64,000 bases of DNA from positions 1 through 64,000 of the forward strand of contig CAJXWJ010000003.1 in the NCBI GenBank assembly GCA_913062925.1, in the 5' to 3' direction. The notes beneath the pieces were generated by a model. That model did no database searches. It was not told the DNA's origin and worked only from the letters and a program-made list of their open reading frames with translations. Both the position numbers and the translations under genes were made by a program. Of this stretch, positions 18,108-25,473 are shown piece after piece. This DNA is from an uncultured Pseudorhodobacter sp. Lineage in GTDB: Bacteria > Pseudomonadota > Alphaproteobacteria > Rhodobacterales > Rhodobacteraceae. Numbering within the stretch: position 1 is the stretch's first letter; the number at the start of each line of letters is the position of its first letter.

Positions 18108-18754
18108 GAGGCAAGATGCCGCAAGCCTTGGGTGACATCGGTGCGCACCGCCAGCCGCAACCCAGGGTCATCCCCTGCCCGCAGCGCCGCCAGAATCATC
18201 CGGTGGTGCTGCGGCACCTCGCGGCGGCGCAGCTTTTGGTAAAGCGCGCGCATGGTGGGCCCCAGCTGCAACCAAACCGTTTCGCACATTGCAAGCATCG
18301 CTGGCGTCTGCGCGCGCAGATAAAGCGTGCGGTGAAATTCCAAATTGGTGCGGACATAGCCCACAGCATCTTGATTCATCACAGCTTCTTGGTTCAGCGC
18401 ATTGATCGCAGCCAGCCGGTCGATCAGCGCGAAATGCGCGCGTGGCAGCGCGCGGCTGGCCATCTCGGGTTCCAGCAAAGACCGGATCACCGCCAGCTCT
18501 TCGATGCGCTCGGGCGTCAGCTCTGGCGTTGAAACCCGCCCCGAGGACGACATGGTAAAGGCGCCCTCGGCCACCAAACGCCGCACCGCATCGCGCGCAG
18601 GCGTCATCGAGACGCCAAACTGTTCGGCAATGCCGCGAATCGTCATCGCCTGCCCCGGCGCCAATTCACCGTGCATCACCTGCATCCGCAGGCTGCGATA
18701 AAGCCGCTCGTGGGCGGCGGCGTTGGGGTCTGCAAGGCGCGGAATGATCGGCAT
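18104..18754 (-). CDS. GntR-family transcriptional regulator (FCD type)
   Basis: A 216-residue regulator. The N-terminal winged helix is AHERLYRSLRMQVMHGELAPGQAMTIRGIAEQFGVSMTPARDAVRRLVAEG. A helical FCD ligand-binding domain follows (VIRSLLEPEMASRAL, TNLEFHRTLYLRA), with the His/Asp metal-ligand pattern typical of FadR-C folds. The effector and target are unknown; its convergent neighbour is a sulfur transporter and the downstream gene is a metallopeptidase. Start 18754 is preferred because the upstream extension overlaps the neighbouring gene. Confidence 0.88.
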   Translation of the reverse strand: MPIIPRLADPNAAAHERLYRSLRMQVMHGELAPGQAMTIRGIAEQFGVSMTPARDAVRRLVAEGAFTMSSSGRVSTPELTPERIEELAVIRSLLEPEMASRALPRAHFALIDRLAAINALNQEAVMNQDAVGYVRTNLEFHRTLYLRAQTPAMLAMCETVWLQLGPTMRALYQKLRRREVPQHHRMILAALRAGDDPGLRLAVRTDVTQGLRHLAS

Positions 18755-18786
18755 GCGCGCAGCCAAGCACCGTCTTGGCCCCGCGG

Positions 18787-19491
18787 TCAATCCCCCTCGA
18801 AGGCCTCGGTCTCAAAGCGGATCGTTTGCAGGGCATGGCCTTCGCGTTTCAGCCAAGCCCGCTCGACCTGCCATTGCGGGAAAAGCCGCTCGACCACCGC
18901 CCAAAACCTTGGCGAGTGGTTCATTTCCAGCATATGCGCCACCTCATGCGCCGCGACATAGTCCAGCACGCGGGGCGGGGCCATAATCAGCCGCCAAGAA
19001 TACATCAAAGCCCCCTGCGAGGTGCAAGACCCCCAGCGCGACCGGGTGTCGCGCAGGCTGACCTGCGCCACGCGGCGGCCGATTTGGGTGGCGTAGTGAT
19101 CCGAGGCGGCCACAAGCCGGTCTCGCGCCCGCACCTTCAGATAGGCCGCCACACGCGCCGCCACGCGGTCAGGCGCACCCGGCACCAGCAAAAGATCACC
19201 CTCTTGGCGCACCGACCGCCCCGCTGCCGCAGTCAGGGTCAGCAGACGCCCCTCGAAAGGGATCTGCGCGCCTAGGCCCACAGCCACCACCTGCGGCAAT
19301 CGCGCCAAGGCCGCCCTGATCCAGCCCTCTTGTGCGCGGGCAAAGGCCAAGGCCTCGGCCTCGCGCGCGCGCAGCGGCAGTGTAAGCGAAACCTGCCCCG
19401 TGGTCTGGCTGATGCGCAGCGAAAATCGCCGCGCCCGCGCCGAGCGCTTGATCGTGATCGAAACAGCAGGAGAACCGGGGATCAGCAGCAT
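18787..19491 (-). CDS. YgjP-type (DUF45) zinc metallopeptidase
   Basis: A 234-residue protein. The zinc-binding motif HEVAHMLEMNHSPRFW (HExxH plus a downstream His) follows the family segment SRWGSCTSQGALMYSWRLIMAPPRVLDYV. This is the YgjP/SprT-like M48-related family; cellular substrates are unknown. The N-terminal part carries a conserved beta-rich region (IKRSARARRFSLRIS). It stands alone upstream of the GntR gene on the same strand. Confidence 0.85.
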   Translation of the reverse strand: MLLIPGSPAVSITIKRSARARRFSLRISQTTGQVSLTLPLRAREAEALAFARAQEGWIRAALARLPQVVAVGLGAQIPFEGRLLTLTAAAGRSVRQEGDLLLVPGAPDRVAARVAAYLKVRARDRLVAASDHYATQIGRRVAQVSLRDTRSRWGSCTSQGALMYSWRLIMAPPRVLDYVAAHEVAHMLEMNHSPRFWAVVERLFPQWQVERAWLKREGHALQTIRFETEAFEGD

Positions 19492-19643
19492 AGGGCCTCT
19501 GGACAGAAAGATTCAGCATAGCTATCTGCAAGACAGCCGCAACTGCTTCGAAAAGCCTTTGACACTCGGGCCGTCTTATGGCAAGCGACTGCATTCTGAA
19601 TTGATGGCCCCGCCTTGGGGCCTGCCTGAATAAAGGGGATACC

Positions 19644-19982
19644 ATGCCTTTGGCAGAATGGGGAACCAAGCGCATTTGCCCGACGACCGGCAAGCGCTTT
19701 TACGACCTGAACCGCACGCCTATCGTCAGCCCCTATACGGGCGAAGTCGTTGATATCGAATCGGCACGCCGCAAAATGGCCGCCGCCGTGATCAGCCGCG
19801 TGCAGCCAGAAAAAGACGACGACGCCGTTCTGGTCGACGATCTGGATGCCGACGATGATCTGTTGGTCGCCGACGAATCCGACGACGCAGATCTGGACGA
19901 CGAGCTGCTGGAAGATGACGCAGACGATACCGTTTCGCTTGATGATCTGGCCGATGTGGCCAGCAACGAGGAAGACGTTTAA
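19644..19982 (+). CDS. TIGR02300-type FYDLN acidic protein
   Basis: A 112-residue protein. The conserved N-terminus carries WGTKRICPTTGKRFYDLN and is followed by SPYTGE, a zinc-ribbon-like head. The last ~50 residues are almost purely Asp/Glu. This family is widespread in alphaproteobacteria, with unknown function. The gene precedes tRNA-Ala. An AAGGGGAT ribosome-binding site is present, and a small GCCCC/GGGGC hairpin (19608-19622) lies just before it. Confidence 0.9.
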   Translation: MPLAEWGTKRICPTTGKRFYDLNRTPIVSPYTGEVVDIESARRKMAAAVISRVQPEKDDDAVLVDDLDADDDLLVADESDDADLDDELLEDDADDTVSLDDLADVASNEEDV

Positions 19983-20020
19983 CCGCTTTGAGAAGGGCGC
20001 GAAAAGCCTGCATTTTTCCC

Positions 20021-20049
20021 TTGCACCGCCTCGCGCCCTCCCCTAAACA
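20021..20049 (+). promoter_or_regulatory. Promoter of tRNA-Ala
   Basis: TTGCAC (20021-20026), a 17-nt spacer and TAAACA (20044-20049) lie about 33 nt before the tRNA. Same architecture as the other tRNA promoters in the window. Confidence 0.6.
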
Positions 20050-20082
20050 ACGCTCACGACGCGCCCAACGTCGGATAAGGAT

Positions 20083-20158
<76 letters not shown>

Positions 20159-20183
20159 AACCACCTAAATCAAACAGAAAAAC

Positions 20184-20210
20184 GGGCCGCTTTTAGCGGC
20201 CCTTTTCTTT
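20184..20210 (+). terminator. Rho-independent terminator of tRNA-Ala
   Basis: GGGCCGC-TTTTA-GCGGCCC is followed by TTTTCTTTT, 26 nt after the tRNA CCA end. Confidence 0.9.
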
Positions 20211-20244
20211 TGCCTTTACGGTTTTCACGCCCCGCTGATTGGTT

Positions 20245-20276
20245 GCCCCCGCGCAGCGCCTGCTGCACGGGGGGGC
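20245..20276 (-). terminator. Hairpin downstream of dctM (possible terminator)
   Basis: An imperfect GC-rich inverted repeat (GCCCCC..GCAGC / GCTGC..GGGGGC) lies 11 nt after the dctM stop. It lacks a T-run, so it may be a stabilising or Rho-assisted element. Confidence 0.4.
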
Positions 20277-20286
20277 TTGGGCCGTG

Positions 20287-21681
20287 TTATTTGATGATGG
20301 TCTCGGGGCCCATCATCAGCGTGGGCAGCCATGTCGACAGGATCGGGATATAGGTCACCATGATCAGGAACACGAAAAGGATGCCAAGGAAGGGCAAGGC
20401 AGCCTTAACCACCCGCATGATCGACATCCCCGCCACGCCCGATGTGACAAAAAGGTTCAGACCCACCGGCGGCGTGATCATGCCGATCTCCATATTGACC
20501 ACCATGATGATGCCCAGATGGATCGGATCGACGCCAAGGCTGATCGCAATCGGGAACACAATCGGCGCAACGATGACGATCAGGCCCGAAGGCTCCATGA
20601 ACTGGCCACCGATCAGCAGAATCACATTCACCACGATCAGGAAGGTGATCTTGTCCAAACCAGCCGAGAGCATGGCATTGGCCACCGCCTGCGGCACTTG
20701 TTGATCGGTCAGCACTTGCTTGAGAATCAGCGCATTGGCGATGATGAACATCAGCGTGATGGTCAGCTTGCCCGCGTCATAAAGCATGCGCACCGTGTCG
20801 GGGTGGTAGAGGCTGGTCAGCAGAGCTTGCGGATGACGCAACAGGCTTTTGCGCGCGCCGCCGTCTTGCCCCGCCAGCGGCCCGATATCGCGGTAGATAA
20901 AGCTTGCCACGATAAAGGCATAGACCGAGGCCACTGCCGCCGCTTCGGTCGGGGTAAAGATCGCACCTGTGATGCCAGGAATGCCGTAGATGCCGACCAT
21001 GATGATCACCACCAGCAAAAGCCCCCAGAAGGCATCGCGGAACGAGGCCCAAACCTCGCCCCAGCCCATCCACTCGCCCTTGGGCAGCTTTTTGACCACG
21101 GCGATGATATAGATCGCCGCCATCAGCATAAAGCCCGCGATCAGGCCGGGGATAACCCCCGCCAAGAACATCCGGCCGACCGAAACATCGGTGGCGCTGG
21201 CATAAACCACCATGACGATCGAGGGCGGGATCAGAATGCCCAAGGTGCCAGCGTTACAGATCACGCCGGCGGCAAAGTCCTTGGTATAGCCCATTTTGCG
21301 CATCGCCGCGATCACGATGGACCCAATCGCAACCACGGTGGCCGGCGACGACCCCGACAGTGCGGCAAACATCATACACGCCAAGACCCCCGCAATCGCC
21401 AAACCGCCGGGCAAATGCCCGACCACGGCAATCGAAAACCGGATGATCCGCGCCGCAACTCCGCCTGTGGACATAAAGCTGGAGGCCAGAATGAAAAACG
21501 GGATCGCCAGCAGCGTGTAATGCCCAGCCATACTGCTGTAAAACGTCTGCGCAATCGAGGCGAGCGAGGTATCGCTGAAAAACAGCAAGAACAGCACCGA
21601 CGACAAACCCAGCGCCACCGCAATCGGAACACCGATCATCAGCAGCAGGATAATGCCTAGAAATAAGACCAAAACATGCAT
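20287..21681 (-). CDS. dctM: TRAP transporter large permease subunit (DctM type)
   Basis: A 464-residue membrane protein with about 12 hydrophobic segments. It begins HVLVLFLGIILLLMIGVPIAVALG, the usual DctM start, and contains the conserved GSSPATVVAIGSIVIAAMRKMGY and AGTLGILIPPSIVMVVYA segments. It forms the Na+-coupled translocation channel with DctQ. It is 3 nt from the end of dctQ, the last gene of dctPQM. There is an internal hydrophilic insertion (about residues 265-295, DGGARKSLLRHPQALL). Substrate is unknown; C4-dicarboxylate or another organic acid is likely. Confidence 0.93.
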   Translation of the reverse strand: MHVLVLFLGIILLLMIGVPIAVALGLSSVLFLLFFSDTSLASIAQTFYSSMAGHYTLLAIPFFILASSFMSTGGVAARIIRFSIAVVGHLPGGLAIAGVLACMMFAALSGSSPATVVAIGSIVIAAMRKMGYTKDFAAGVICNAGTLGILIPPSIVMVVYASATDVSVGRMFLAGVIPGLIAGFMLMAAIYIIAVVKKLPKGEWMGWGEVWASFRDAFWGLLLVVIIMVGIYGIPGITGAIFTPTEAAAVASVYAFIVASFIYRDIGPLAGQDGGARKSLLRHPQALLTSLYHPDTVRMLYDAGKLTITLMFIIANALILKQVLTDQQVPQAVANAMLSAGLDKITFLIVVNVILLIGGQFMEPSGLIVIVAPIVFPIAISLGVDPIHLGIIMVVNMEIGMITPPVGLNLFVTSGVAGMSIMRVVKAALPFLGILFVFLIMVTYIPILSTWLPTLMMGPETIIK

Positions 21682-21684
21682 GGA

Positions 21685-22362
21685 TCAGGACTCTCGGTTA
21701 AGGGCGGCGACGCTTTCGACAGCATCTTCGGCTTCGTGGCTGACGATCAGGCTTTCACGGCTGCCCGCCAAAATTTCACGCGTGGCCTGCACAAGCCGCA
21801 GCAGCAGCAGGCTGATGCCCAGCGGCAGGATGAAATAGGGGATAAAGCGCGGCAGCTTTTCCCACTCTTCGCCCTGATTGATCCAACCTGCCAGAAATTC
21901 CAAAAACCACGGCATCGGGATTTGTTCGGTGATGTAGAACGCGCGGTCGCGGGTCGAGGCGTCAAAGCCTGTCGGGAACCAGCGCCCCGTTGTAACCTGA
22001 AATCCGGCAAAAGGCGCCCAGTAATCCCATGCGCCCTTCAACATCAGCAGCGCATAAAAGATACAGACCGCCGCCGACAGCAAGGCCACAGCGCGCTTGG
22101 GGCCCGCGGGTAAAAAGCTGGTCGCAGCATCGACGCCCAAATGCGCGGTGACGCGAAAGGCATGGCTGACGCCAAAAATCACCAGCCAAGCAAACAGGAT
22201 CAGCGTCGCCTCAAGCCCCCAGATGAAACCCGAGTTGAAGCCATAGCGCAGCACAACGTTGATAAAGGTGATCAGGGTCATCAGGCCTAAAAGCGTGGCA
22301 ATCGCCGTCTGCTCCCAGACATCAATACGGCGCCGCGGGGCGCCTTTGGGGGTGTCGCTCAT
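21685..22362 (-). CDS. dctQ: TRAP transporter small permease subunit (DctQ type)
   Basis: About 225 residues with four hydrophobic segments (ATLLGLMTLITFINVVLRYGF, LEATLILFAWLVIFGVSHAF and two more), longer than the common 160-180 because of a central insertion and a C-terminal tail. DctQ scaffolds DctM and contacts the binding protein. Of two adjacent ATGs (22365, 22362), the second gives better spacing to GAGG. A strong hairpin lies between dctP and this gene. Confidence 0.9.
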   Translation of the reverse strand: MSDTPKGAPRRRIDVWEQTAIATLLGLMTLITFINVVLRYGFNSGFIWGLEATLILFAWLVIFGVSHAFRVTAHLGVDAATSFLPAGPKRAVALLSAAVCIFYALLMLKGAWDYWAPFAGFQVTTGRWFPTGFDASTRDRAFYITEQIPMPWFLEFLAGWINQGEEWEKLPRFIPYFILPLGISLLLLRLVQATREILAGSRESLIVSHEAEDAVESVAALNRES

Positions 22363-22388
22363 CATGCGCCTCGTTCAGGAGTGGGGTG

Positions 22389-22419
22389 CAGCATGGCCCA
22401 AACGGCTTGGGCCATGCTG
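22389..22419 (-). promoter_or_regulatory. dctP-dctQ intergenic stem-loop
   Basis: CAGCATGGCCCAA-ACGGC-TTGGGCCATGCTG is a perfect 13-bp stem with a 5-nt loop in the 66-nt space between dctP and dctQ, with no T-run. Such hairpins raise binding-protein mRNA relative to permease mRNA by 3'-end protection or partial termination. Confidence 0.75.
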
Positions 22420-22428
22420 ACTTTTGAC

Positions 22429-23433
22429 TTAGTGCTTGGCGTTGATCGCTTGCACGGCGTCGATGTTGTCTTGGCCGACATCGTCCAAGAACTGCGCCCA
22501 AACTGGCTTCATAGCATCGACCCAAGCCTGACGCTGCTCTGGCGACAGTTCACGAATCACAGCACCGGCATCCAAGATCGCCTGACGCGATTTGGCTTCC
22601 AGACCGTTGACGTTGGCGTTGCCCTCGACCGTGACCTCACGCATGATCTGCATGAACTGATCGCGCACCTCTGGGGCAAGGCTGTCAAGGAAATCGACCG
22701 AGCTTACGACCAGATAATCCAGCACGCCGTGGTTGGTTTCGGTGGTGCCGTCCTGAACTTCAAAGAACTTCTGGCCATAGATGTTGGACCAGGTGTTCTC
22801 TTGGCCATCGACAACGCCGGTTTGCAGCGCGCCGTACACTTCCGAGAAAGCCATCGGCTGCGCCGAGGCACCCAGCGCCTGCATCTGAGCGACCAGCACA
22901 TCAGACGGCTGCACGCGCATTTTCAGACCCGAGGCATCAGTTGGCAACAGCATCGGCTTGTTGGCCGAAAACTGCTTCATGCCCGAGTGCCAGAATTCCA
23001 AGCCCGCCAAACCGCGACGCTCCATCGAGGATTTCATCGCCTGACCGGCTTCACCCAGCTGGAATTCGTCAACCGAATCGATGTTCTTGAACATGAAGGG
23101 CAGATCGAACAGGCGGAAGACTTTGGTGAAAGCTTCAAACTTCGACAGCGACGGCGCAGCCAGCTGCACGTCGCCCTGAAGCATGGCTTCCAGAACCTTG
23201 TCGTCATCATAAAGCGTCGAATTCGGGTAAAGCTCCATGCAAAGCTTGCCGTTCATCTCGGTGTTGACGCGGTTGGCCAAAGCCTGCGCGGCCAGACCCT
23301 TTGGGTGCTTATCAAGGTTGGTGGTGAAGGAAAATTTCACCACGGTCTCGCCCGGATCGCATTCAGCAGCCGAAGCAATCGCAGTGGTCGACAAAAGAAA
23401 GGCCGCCGAAACGGCAGCGGTCAAGAATTTCAT
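22429..23433 (-). CDS. dctP: TRAP transporter solute-binding protein (DctP type)
   Basis: A 334-residue periplasmic receptor. The signal peptide is MKFLTAAVSAAFLLSTTAIASA, cleaved before AECD. The mature part carries the DctP-family core: VKFSFTTNLDKHPKGLAAQALANRVN, GLKMRVQPSDVLVAQMQALGASAQPMAFSEVYGALQTGVVDGQENTWSNIY. The conserved Arg of MRVQ normally binds the ligand carboxylate, so an organic acid is expected. The ribosome-binding site GGGAGGAG is strong. Upstream lie tandem DctD-type palindromes. Confidence 0.95.
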   Translation of the reverse strand: MKFLTAAVSAAFLLSTTAIASAAECDPGETVVKFSFTTNLDKHPKGLAAQALANRVNTEMNGKLCMELYPNSTLYDDDKVLEAMLQGDVQLAAPSLSKFEAFTKVFRLFDLPFMFKNIDSVDEFQLGEAGQAMKSSMERRGLAGLEFWHSGMKQFSANKPMLLPTDASGLKMRVQPSDVLVAQMQALGASAQPMAFSEVYGALQTGVVDGQENTWSNIYGQKFFEVQDGTTETNHGVLDYLVVSSVDFLDSLAPEVRDQFMQIMREVTVEGNANVNGLEAKSRQAILDAGAVIRELSPEQRQAWVDAMKPVWAQFLDDVGQDNIDAVQAINAKH

Positions 23434-23625
23434 GTGAACTCCTCCCAGAGTATCGACGCCAGACAGGGTCCAGCATGTGACTTGCGCCCGAAGTTCGGAC
23501 GATGATCAAAGTGTTTAGATCAGGCGATGCTTGGGCAATAGAAAGTTTTTTAACGATCTAATTGGGGATTTTTTCTTTTTTTATCCGCATATTAGGCAAA
23601 TTTCCTCCAACCCGCAGCACAAACA

Positions 23626-23685
23626 CTGTGCGGAAATCCGCACAGCTGTTAGCGCCTAACCGGCGTAAACCCGCACAGACTGTGC
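23626..23685 (-). promoter_or_regulatory. Tandem DctD-like upstream activator sites for dctP
   Basis: Site 1 (23626-23645) is the perfect palindrome CTGTGCGG-AAAT-CCGCACAG. Site 2 keeps one full half-site CCGCACAG (23671-23678) with a degenerate partner; its centre is 33 bp from site 1, about three helical turns. A second small palindrome GTTAG-CGC-CTAAC (23648-23660) lies between. The motif corresponds to the DctD upstream activating sequence as I recall it from Sinorhizobium meliloti dctA, where tandem strong and weak sites are known. No proper -24/-12 sigma-54 promoter was found downstream. Confidence 0.7.
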
Positions 23686-23688
23686 CCG

Positions 23689-24231
23689 TTAGCCAATCGG
23701 CTGGGCAGCAAGTGCTGCGGCAATATCGGCGTCAATCGGCGTGTCAAAGCTTTTCACCAGACAGCCCAGAATCCGATACAAACCGACCGTCGCAATCACA
23801 TCAAACAGCCCATCGACGCCGACCAAATCCACCAGTTCGGCTTGCAGATCGGCGGGCAAACAGGCCGCGTCAATCAGCGCATCCACCGCGCGCACCAAGA
23901 TCGCATCGGCCCCCGAAAGCCGCGCCACATCACCGCGCAGCGACAAGATCCGCGCATCGCTTAAGCCCGAGGCCCGCCCCCGCACCACATGATGCGCCCA
24001 TTCATATTCGGCCTGCAACCGCACGCCGGTGCGCAAGATCACCACTTCGCTGCGCTCGGCGCCAAGGCTGGTTTTGACCACAACATGATCGCGGAAATCC
24101 GCCCAGGCCCGCAGCAGGGCCGGATGATGCGCCATCACCCGATAGACATTCAGCCGCCCCGCAAAGCCGCCGCGCATATCGGCAATCTGGCTTGGCCAAT
24201 CGGCATCGCTTAGCGGCATGAAATCTTGCAT
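23689..24231 (-). CDS. Carboxymuconolactone decarboxylase-family protein
   Basis: A 180-residue all-alpha protein of the CMD/AhpD superfamily. The recognisable core runs from RVMAHHPALLRAWADFRDHVV through LGAERSEVVILRTGVRLQAEYEWAHHVVRGRASGLSD, with the conserved Glu-Trp-x-His of CMD proteins. No CxxC redox pair is present, so a hydroperoxidase role is unlikely. It sits between dctD and dctP, a rare place for such a gene. Its job may relate to the transported substrate. Start 24231 is preferred over 24234 for spacing to AGGAGA. Confidence 0.75.
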   Translation of the reverse strand: MQDFMPLSDADWPSQIADMRGGFAGRLNVYRVMAHHPALLRAWADFRDHVVVKTSLGAERSEVVILRTGVRLQAEYEWAHHVVRGRASGLSDARILSLRGDVARLSGADAILVRAVDALIDAACLPADLQAELVDLVGVDGLFDVIATVGLYRILGCLVKSFDTPIDADIAAALAAQPIG

Positions 24232-24246
24232 CATCGTCTCCTGAAA

Positions 24247-25473
24247 TCAGCTGCGAAACAGCTCTGGCCGCAGCCCGTGCCGCGTCAGCTTGTCATAAAA
24301 GGTCTTGCGCGGCACCTGCAAGGCTTGCGCGGCCAGCGTGGCATTGCCGCCGGCGCGGCGCAGCGCTTCTTCCAGCAAAGACCGCTCGACCCGCGCCAAT
24401 TGCTCGGCCAAACCGGTGCTGGGCTCGGTCTCATCCTCGGTCAGCCCCATGGCAAAGCGCATCGCCTCATTCATCACCGAACGTGCATTGCCGGGCCAAT
24501 CACGCGCCATCAGCCGGGCGATGGTGGCCTCGGAAATCACGGGTTCGGGCAGGGCGGCTTGCTCGCAGGCCTGTGCAACATAGGTGCGAAACAACACGCC
24601 AATATCTTCGGGCCGCTCGCGCAGCGGCGGGATCCGCAGGCGCATGGCGTCAAGCTTATAGAACAGGTCATGCAAAAACCGCCCCGCCTGCGCCTCGGCC
24701 GCCAAATCCTGACAGGTGCCCGCCAAGACCCGCGCGGGGTGGTCGCCTTCCATCAGATCCAACAAGGCAAACTGGCTTGAAGGGCTTAGTCCGCCAACCT
24801 CATTGATAAAAATCGACCCCCCCTCGGCCGTCTCGAAGGCCTGCGCAAGGCTGGCTGGCGTCACCGACCCCGCCGCAAGCCGCTGAAACGGGCGCGCAGC
24901 AGTTGCTGATAGCATATGTATGATCTCGGCAATCTTGGGGATACTGCTGCCAGGCTCACCTGTGATCAGAACTTCGGCGCTGGTGCGAGCAACAACCCGC
25001 ACGCGGTTGCGCAGATCTTCCGAGACCGCCGAGGTGCCATAAATCATCCGCGCCGCCGCATCCGAAGATTGCAATTGCTTGCGCAGCAGCCGGTTTTCCA
25101 GCACCAGCGCGCGGCTGCGCAGCGCCTTTTCCACCACCGCAATCAGATCAGAGGGCGCGCAAGGCTTTTCCAGAAAATCAAACGCTCCCTTACCAACCGA
25201 GCGCACCGCCATCGGAATATCGCCCTGCCCCGAGAGCAAAATCACCGGCAACTCGGCGTCAATCTTTTGCGCATAATCCAGCAGCGCAAAGCCGTCTTTG
25301 CCGGGCATGCTGACATCGCTGACGATAACACCTTGGAATTTATCGCTGATATGATCCTTGGCCTCGATATAGCTGCCCGCCAGAATCGGCTGCAAATCGG
25401 CCAGCTCCAGCGTCTGGCCCAAGGCCTGACGCACGGCGCGGTCGTCATCAACAAGAAGAACGGTACGGATCAT
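24247..25473 (-). CDS. dctD: DctD-like response regulator with degenerate sigma-54 activation domain
   Basis: A 408-residue protein. Receiver domain (1-120): VDDDRA and the phosphoacceptor Asp53 in VIVSDVSMPG, plus Lys in EKPC. AAA+ region (about 145-340): Walker A is reduced to GEPGSSIPK (canonical GETGTGKE), the GAFTGA loop is absent because the stretch RPFQRLAAGSVTPASLAQAFETA bridges directly to Walker B, and Walker B reads SIFINEVGG with Asn for Asp. The Fis-type helix-turn-helix (GGNATLAAQALQVPRKTFYDKLTRHGL) is intact. It is about 40 residues shorter than classical DctD. It cannot be expected to hydrolyse ATP or remodel sigma-54, and probably acts on sigma-70 promoters or as a repressor. 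It overlaps dctB by 4 nt. Confidence 0.85.
   Translation of the reverse strand: MIRTVLLVDDDRAVRQALGQTLELADLQPILAGSYIEAKDHISDKFQGVIVSDVSMPGKDGFALLDYAQKIDAELPVILLSGQGDIPMAVRSVGKGAFDFLEKPCAPSDLIAVVEKALRSRALVLENRLLRKQLQSSDAAARMIYGTSAVSEDLRNRVRVVARTSAEVLITGEPGSSIPKIAEIIHMLSATAARPFQRLAAGSVTPASLAQAFETAEGGSIFINEVGGLSPSSQFALLDLMEGDHPARVLAGTCQDLAAEAQAGRFLHDLFYKLDAMRLRIPPLRERPEDIGVLFRTYVAQACEQAALPEPVISEATIARLMARDWPGNARSVMNEAMRFAMGLTEDETEPSTGLAEQLARVERSLLEEALRRAGGNATLAAQALQVPRKTFYDKLTRHGLRPELFRS

Noticed and set aside
20239-21660. 473-codon ORF antisense to dctM
   Set aside because: Extremely His/Arg/Asp-rich composition, the mirror image of hydrophobic membrane codons.
23596-23610. Sigma-54 promoter for dctP
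   Set aside because: The invariant -24 GG is missing and the distance to the operator is far too short.
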